From Gigaspora rosea (Eukaryota > Glomeromycota > Glomeromycetes > Diversisporales > Gigasporaceae): a stretch of 64,000 bases of DNA. The stretch covers positions 66,726 through 130,725 of the forward strand of contig QKWP01000856.1 of assembly GCA_003550325.1 (NCBI GenBank), read 5' to 3'. Positions 57,866 through 64,000 of the stretch are shown here, one piece after another; positions within the stretch are counted from its first letter, which is position 1; the number at the start of each line of letters is the position of its first letter. Both the position numbers and the translations under genes were made by a program. Under the pieces are notes generated by a model that saw nothing but the letters and a program-made list of their open reading frames with translations, did no database searches and had not been told where the DNA came from.

Positions 57866-59890
57866 AATTTGTGGCATATATTTTTATGATCCTTGGTAGC
57901 TTACGGATCAAATGGGCTTAAGAGATTTTGAACTTTTTTTTTTTTTACCTGGTGATTTGGGTTGAAATTTTCATGACGAGTATGTAATCGCTAAAGATTT
58001 GTTAATCGTTATATATCATTTAAATAATTATGATTATAATCGATTTATAGATATATAACGATTTAATATAAAAAATGATATATATCAATTATAGATATAT
58101 ATCGATTTTTATCTAATTAATCGAGATATAACGATATTTTATAATCGATATAAACTAATTAAGTGCTATATATTGATCAATATCTATATATAAAATTTGC
58201 TGATGTTAGTCTAAATAAAATCTGCTTTTTTTATTGTCTGTTAATTAATATAATACCATATATTCCCGAAAATAAGCAACCTTTTTTGGAGGTCGGTTAA
58301 AGCGGAGGGAAATTTTGATTGTCTACATGTCATGTGTTGAGGTGGTATGGATATTGATTACGTGGTATTTATGCTGATAATCGAAGATAATCATATTACT
58401 AATGGTATTATATCATATATTGTTTTTTTTTCTGTTTTGTTGTGCGAACCGATTTTTTTAATAAGACTTTATGGAAGTAATTTCTTTTGTTACAAGATTT
58501 TAAGTGAAGCAATTTTTTTTTCTTTGCAAGTTTTAAGTGAAGCATTTTTTTTTATATGATTTGAAGCTAAGCAGTTTTTTGGCGTAAGGAAAGATTTTAA
58601 GCAAAGCTTTTTTTTCTTTTTCTTTAGAAAAAAAGAAAATATTTCAAGATTTCTTTTTTTTTTAAATTTCTATTTTTTTTTTTAAAGTTGATTGGCCATT
58701 ATTTATGGATGGATAAAGAAAACGAAATTATGGGCCCTAGTAATACTGAACTGCGTTCCCTTTTTTTTAATATAAAAGATCTCTTTGAAGTACCGGACGA
58801 GGAATTTGATAATATTTTGTGGCCTTTGGTCACTAATATATGGACACTTTTTGACTCGTATAAACTTAAAAACGGTGACTCATGGAAGGTTTATGTTTGC
58901 GCTTTATGAAACATCGAAACTCAAGCACACAGCAAGAAGATGTTTCAATCGAAAAGCGTAGAAAAACAAATATTCGACCAGCTGGGCTTTGCGAAGCCAA
59001 GATAAAAATAACTTGGACAGTTTCTTCCAAAATGGTTTGGTTTGAACGTTTTAAAGATTCACCAGACCATACTCATACCTTGGATGAAAGTGACATGATT
59101 AAATATTCGAGCACAATTCGAACTTTAGTTGCGAATGAAGTCATTAAGAATTATACTCCAGTGGCAATCACAAACGCTATAAAGAAATATGCAAAAAATG
59201 AACTAGATTTAGGTGATAGCATTGAGTATCTAAGGCAAAGGGAGGTTGTGAATATTAGATATAAGATTTAGGGTTCTATGAACTTTTATCTAGTTGGTAA
59301 TGCAAATATTAGGATAGATATATCCGAAACTCTCTCATATTTAAAAGAAGAGGGATTTTATGCTGAACATTTTCATGTTTCAGCAATTTACTGAAAAAAA
59401 TAAACAGAAGGTATCATTTTTATGAATGATAGCAGATAAAAAAACTTCAACGCCATGGATGGCTTACATTAATAGACTCCACTCATAAGATGAACAAACA
59501 TGACTGGCGGCTTTTTATATTATATAATCGATCAAAGTAACACCGAGGCCAATAGTATAAAAAAAGTATTTCCTGGTATTACCGCTGGAGAACAAGTGTG
59601 TGAAGTTTTATACTGCATTGTCCATTTAATGCATACATGGATTTCGAAAATTTATGAAAATGAAAATCGACAAATTATGATGGAAGCTATGCATAAAAAA
59701 ACGAAAATAGGTTGTGAACAATCTGTTCAAAAAGCAATTAGTACTTATCTGGTTCTTGCTGTTCACAACTATATTCAATGAAATTATAAAAAAAACATAC
59801 ACCAATGGGCCCTTTGGGCATGATAGCATTCCCCACTTTTGCTTCAAGTTACATCTACCAACACATTAGAATCTTATCATAGTGAGTTAA

Positions 59891-60013
59891 GGGTAGGGTA
59901 TTTTTTGGCTTGTGTAACATATAAATTTGCAGATCCTCTGTTTCTGTTTGGCCAATCAGGAGCAGGGGATCTGCAAATTTATATGTTACACAAGCCAAAA
60001 AAATACTCTACCC
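59891..60013. mobile_element. 123-bp TTAA-flanked MITE (piggyBac-type site)
   Basis: Arms GGGTAGGGTATTTTTTGGCT and inverse, about 46 bp long and nearly perfect, with TTAA at 59887-59890 and 60014-60017. It splits the transposase codons right after SYHSEL. The exact TTAA duplication points to a piggyBac-like transposase in trans. Confidence 0.85.
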
Positions 60014-60477
60014 TTAAGAATAACAACATCGCACTTTGCATGGATCAATCGGTACATCACATAAAATTATTCTCCTCGATCATAAAAGACAAATCGACGC
60101 TATAAGTGTTGCTTTTAACTTTCATACAAAAAAAGCATCAGTTTATGGTATTGACGACGAAATAATTAATAAAATTCATAAATTTCCTTACCCCGTGCAA
60201 TCAATGCTTGTAAAATAGGCTAGCGCAGTAATGGATAGGTTAGCGAAAGGCAAGGGTGCACCTGGACTTACTTTACTTAGTTGTTGGTGTTCATTTTATA
60301 ATAAATATATTTTACCCTGTAAACATATATTTCATGAGCATATCTATGGAACTAATCGATTATTGACTGCCGAAGTCTAGAAAATATATCAAAGAATGTT
60401 TGAAGAAAATGGCTTTGAGGTGTATGAACGCTGAGAATTAGTAAATATAGAAGCTTCAGGTAGTGATATGAATTGAA

Positions 60478-60678
60478 AATCGATTAATCGATTAGTTGGC
60501 TAATCGATTAATCGATTAGCCAACTAATCAATTATAATTGATTTTACATTATCGCAATTTGCATAATTTGTGACCTCTGATTGATCTTTTTTATGATTAA
60601 ATGTCTGTGATTACAATCACAATCATTTAATCATAAAAAAGATCAATCAGAGATCACAAATTATGCAATTGCAATAAC
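60478..60678. repeat. AATCGATT palindrome and adjoining perfect hairpin element
   Basis: 60478-60545 is a palindrome of AATCGATTAATCGATT with GTTGGC/GCCAAC at its centre. 60550-60678 is a hairpin with arms of about 55 bp (TTATCGCAATTTGCATAATT and inverse, ATGATTAAATG at the loop). Together they interrupt the transposase remnant near its C-terminus. Confidence 0.75.
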
Positions 60679-61819
60679 CAGCTTTTTAATAAAATTTTTA
60701 ATTTGTAATTGATTTTTTAAATAATTTTAATCTAACAATTTTTTTTTTACACCAGCTTTAGGACGAACTGAAAAAGAAAGAAATGCAGAAAACAGACGAC
60801 ACATTATGAACGAAATTACTGAAAGATTATGTGACAAATATTGGAGCATTGAAGATAGAGGTGGTGCTGAAAAGGCAGTGGTTTTATAACTAGACTAGAA
60901 GATACATTAAATCCAATTTTCAGCATGAATTAAAAAAAAAAATAAAAAAACAAATAAAAAAAACGTAATGTATTATTTATCATCATATCATTTATTGAAT
61001 ATTTATTAATAATTTTTTTCAACATTTAGTCAAAATCATAGCAATCGCTTAAGCAAAATATTCTTAAATTACGCCTCCTGATGTTTCTTAGAAAGGGGGT
61101 TTTTTTTTAAAAAAAATCCAATACTTATAGAATTACCGCTGTAATAGATATTTTTTTTTGAACAAGTCAAAAAAAAACATTATAAATAAATATTGTCTAG
61201 AGACCGATCTTATATGTACCGTTGCTATCTATCATAAAAAAGATAATTAGTAACTATTAATCGCAAATATATATACAGTATATTACATGCTTTTTTTTAT
61301 TATTATTTTTTTTATTTTAATTAAATTTATTTAAATTTTTTTTATTTTAATTTATTTAATTTTTTACTTATTTAATTTTTAAATTTTTTCGAACACATAT
61401 AATTAATAAAGTTTTTGCGTAAACGATGATTAGTTGGATATATGCATGTGATCGATTATGATGTTTATTGATTGTACCACTCCAATGCATGACGTGTAGA
61501 CAATCAAAATTTCCCTCCACTTTAACCGACCTCCTTTTTTGCCAAAAAATTACATGAAAAAACAAAGGGGTACTTATTTTCGAAATATTGAATTTTTAGA
61601 AAAATTGAAAACAGTACTAATAAAAAGTTGTCCAAATAACACTAAATTTTACTGTATGTGTATTTTATGCGCTGAACAACTTTACTTAATCGACTTTTTG
61701 AAGTTTACTTAGTAAAAAAAGGTTTATATGTAGCAACTGTCAACGCGTTTTTTAAAAATTTTGAAAAAAATCAGGGAGTTGCTTATTTTTGGAGTAGCTT
61801 ATTTTCGGAAATCTATAGT

Positions 61820-63655
61820 AATTTAAATTATATTTTAAATGGTAGTTAGTAGTATTAGAAAAAACTGAAAAGCTAAAGTGGGATAGACTCAATATAGTTT
61901 ATTGACTCATTAGCATAAGCTTTATTAGTTAATTATTAAAGTCATATCTAATTAAAACTATAATTGTCTGATTGCCTATAGTTGAAAATAGACAATATCT
62001 CTTTAAATAAAAATTTAATTAAACAAAATGTCTATTCATAAATTAATTTGTCTATTAGTTCATCAATCTAATAATTTTATATCTCCAAATAGTGTAAGAA
62101 AAATACCAATACTGTGTATATAATTATAATATGATAATTATTAAAATATCATAATATAAATATAAATTATTGTTAGGGCACTGACATTTATTAGGTAATA
62201 TTTTAGGAGGTGGAGGGTCAAAAAAATCTTACCTTAGTTAAATTTGATTGGCTAAAATTCTATTTATAGATCTTACCTGGGGTGGGAGATAAGACCATAG
62301 TAAATGGATATTAGGTAATAAATGTCAGCACCCTTACTTGTACATTTTTATATCTATTTATAATATTACAATTATAGATATTGCAATGGTATTTTTTCAT
62401 ATGAACTATAATTTTGCAGACTACTTTGGTTATTTTATTCAAAAACCAATTTTTTAAATAAATTATTCACTTAACATAAAATAAAAACTTATATTTTTTT
62501 AATAGAATTAATTTGCTCAAAGTATAGATTTCAAAATTATAACCAGTACTAATAAATTATTATATAGTATTAAAAATTTATTGCTAAGAACAGCCTTTGT
62601 ATTGATTCAGAATTGTTGAACAATAATAATTTACTGTATAAATATAAAATAAAAAATTGGGTTTGTTAGCATAAAAGATTACAATAATAAACAAAAATGT
62701 GAAGCAATAATTCTATAAAAGTTAGGTATATTAATATAATATAATTAGTAATTAAAAGTATACTATAGTTTAAAAGCATTATAAAAAGTTTATTAAGAGA
62801 AATGGCTTTAATAATGTAATTGAATGTAAGAGAAATAAATAAAGAACTAGTTACTCTACTTTAGAAAAATATATATATAAATTAATAGTTATTAATATAA
62901 CAACCTATGCATTGCTCTTATTAATAATTTAATATTGCTATTATTTTTAATTGTTTGTAAAACTTTATCTTAAATATTCCAACTTTATTTATCTTAATTA
63001 TAAGAGCTTTAAAACATTTCTGACCCATTAATTCTTTGCCAATAGTTAAAAGTTTTAAAAATCTTCTAGTTATAAAAATTTTAAAAATTACTTCACCAGC
63101 TAAGAAAGTTTTAAAATAATCTAATTGAATACAATTTTCTATAGTTATAAAGACTTTAAAAATTATTTAACAAATATAGTATTCTTCACCAAAAAAATTT
63201 AAAATAACCTAATTATATAAAGATTTTCATTAGCTATAAAAATTTTAAAAATATTTGACTAAAATATAGTATGGAGATCTTAAAAATATCCTAACAAAAT
63301 ATAGTCTTCTCTTTGCTATAACAATTTGAACAACTATCAACAAACAAAATAGAGATTTTTCTACTATAAGATTTTAAAAACTACTAGCTATAAGAATATT
63401 AAAACCATCTGACTAAAATATTAGTTTTTATTTAATAAAAGTAAAGCTAAATTCAGTTTTGTCTTTTATAAAATAATGTTCATTTACACTAGTATGTATT
63501 TTCATATATATTTGTGCAAATAAGTTTTCAACAAAAGCATTAGTTGTTATATAAGACCCATATGATAAATATACTTATATACTTGCACAAGATATATGTG
63601 ATCTTATTTGATAAGCAAAATAAAATATGTTATTAAAGGCTTTTTAAAATTAGAC
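61820..63655. other. A+T-rich spacer
   Basis: No gene. One clear MITE (62176-62333). From about 63050 to 63430 the motif TATAAARATTTTAAAAAT recurs irregularly. Confidence 0.5.
62176..62333. mobile_element. Harbinger-type MITE (TTA duplication)
   Basis: 158 bp with ends GGGCACTGACATTTATTA and the inverse of TAATAAATGTCAGCACCC, and TTA at 62173-62175 and 62334-62336. The GGG start and 3-bp TTA site fit PIF/Harbinger. Confidence 0.8.
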
Positions 63656-63662
63656 GTACATA

Positions 63663-63815
63663 GTGCTCCTAGGTCCAGTCCGGGTCCGGTCCAGGATCAG
63701 ACCAGACTCAGACTCTAAATTTTACTAATTTCAGACTTCAGACCAGACTCAGACTCAACTATAAGTCCGGTCCGGGTCTGGTCCGAAGTCTGCAGACTGG
63801 TCTGAGTCTGAATAT
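63663..63815. repeat. GC-rich GGTCCGG / CAGACTCAGACT repeat island
   Basis: Interspersed GTCCGGGTCCGG, GACCAGACTCAGACT and their inverses (GTCTGGTCC, AGTCTGAGTCTG), locally self-complementary, like the 8941-9112 island in style but not in sequence. Confidence 0.7.
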
Positions 63816-63832
63816 AATTATATGTATTTTTT

Positions 63833-64000
63833 GGCGCTGAACAAGTTTACTTAGTGCATTTTGTAAGAATTAATTAGTAAAATTTTATGAATCATAAGAT
63901 TTTATTGAATTTTATTAATAAAATTCCAAAAAATCTTATAATTTGCAAATTTTTATTAATTAATTCTAACAAAATGCACTAAGTAAACTTGTTCAGCACC
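63833..64000. mobile_element. Hairpin MITE at the window edge
   Basis: Arms GGCGCTGAACAAGTTTACTT and inverse of AAGTAAACTTGTTCAGCACC, about 48 bp each, joined by A+T-rich DNA with a second inverted ATAAGATTTTATTG core. The right border coincides with the window end, so it may extend. A fragment GCGCTGAACAACTTTACTTA lies at about 61669. Confidence 0.8.

Larger units (their letters stand above)
58688..60890 (+). pseudogene. MULE transposase remnant with SWIM zinc finger
   Basis: In order, with frameshifts and stops: FFNIKDLFEVPDEEFDNI, RPAGLCEAKIKITWTVSS with FKDSPDHTHTLDESD (58882-59271), GSMNFYLVGNA, YIIDQSNTEANSIKKVFPGI then EVLYCIVHLMHTW (59500-59780), SYHSEL, KKASVYGIDDEI, SCWCSFYNKYILPCKHIFHEH (about 60275-60340, CxC..CxH SWIM type) and ALGRTEKERNAENRRHIMNE (about 60750). 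The D of DQSNTEA and the C-x2-H of CIVHLMHTW fit a MULE core. It is interrupted by a TTAA-flanked insert (59891-60013) and a second insert zone (60478-60678). Inactive. Confidence 0.82.
58261..61590. mobile_element. Second decayed MULE with TIRs and nested insertions
   Basis: Left end CCCGAAAATAAGCAACC..GGAGGTCGGTTAAAGCGGAGG (58265-58310) and right end (61500-61590), whose inverse reads GGAGGTCGGTTAAAGTGGAGG, share GGAAATTTTGATTGTCTACA and TCATG. They enclose a SWIM-type MULE transposase remnant. A GCTTATTTTCGGAAAT end at about 61803-61818 could be the true outer right border. The TSD was not resolved. Confidence 0.75.

Overview
The window is an A+T-rich, gene-poor, transposon-dense stretch of a eukaryotic nuclear genome. 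GT-AG introns of about 70 bp, FAR1/MULE-type and pogo-type transposases, Helitron and Ty3/gypsy remnants, many TA-flanked miniature elements and an AIG1-like GTPase pair with a Cys-rich module all fit a Glomeromycotina (arbuscular mycorrhizal) fungus such as Rhizophagus. That assignment is inference from memory of these families; no search was run. I saw no rRNA, no convincing tRNA and no CRISPR array.

Layout: 1-2.99 kb, decayed Ty3/gypsy pol and a candidate LTR, hit by a poly(A) retroposon (3.0-4.08 kb). 4.3-5.5 kb, a fold-back array of about 210-bp units with a nested MITE. 5.5-14.8 kb, almost empty apart from MITEs, a fold-back repeat and one doubtful pseudo-exon. 14.8-20.9 kb, a decayed MULE with TIRs of about 170 bp. 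21-24.5 kb, a second retroposon copy and palindromic repeats. 24.9-31.4 kb, a Helitron-like unit: a 612-bp tandem duplication, an intact 340-aa OB/RPA-like ORF and a Rep-helicase frame broken only by four stop codons, cut off by a third retroposon copy (to 32.6 kb). 32.9-42.2 kb, simple repeats, a MITE and a LINE remnant. 42.4-47.1 kb, the gene-bearing core. 47.7-54.1 kb, a three-level nest of MITE, retroposon and intact pogo-like transposon. 54.6-64 kb, MITEs, fold-backs, a second decayed MULE with further insertions, and hairpin elements.

The two GTPase genes (42.4-44.2 kb minus, 45.4-47.1 kb plus) are arms of one inverted duplication: their upstream regions are also homologous and meet near a short palindrome at 44798-44821, almost exactly midway between the two start codons. 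The minus copy has one in-frame TAA about 97 codons before its homologous end. The pogo-like element (50096-52913) has TIRs, a TA duplication and a splice-consistent 493-aa transposase with three catalytic Asp, so it may be functional.

The least expected signal is a dispersed retroposon family (four copies, all in one orientation). It has a poly(A) tail, target-site duplications of 14 and about 19 bp in two copies, and an internal hairpin whose stems differ in sequence between copies but stay complementary, which suggests selection on RNA structure.
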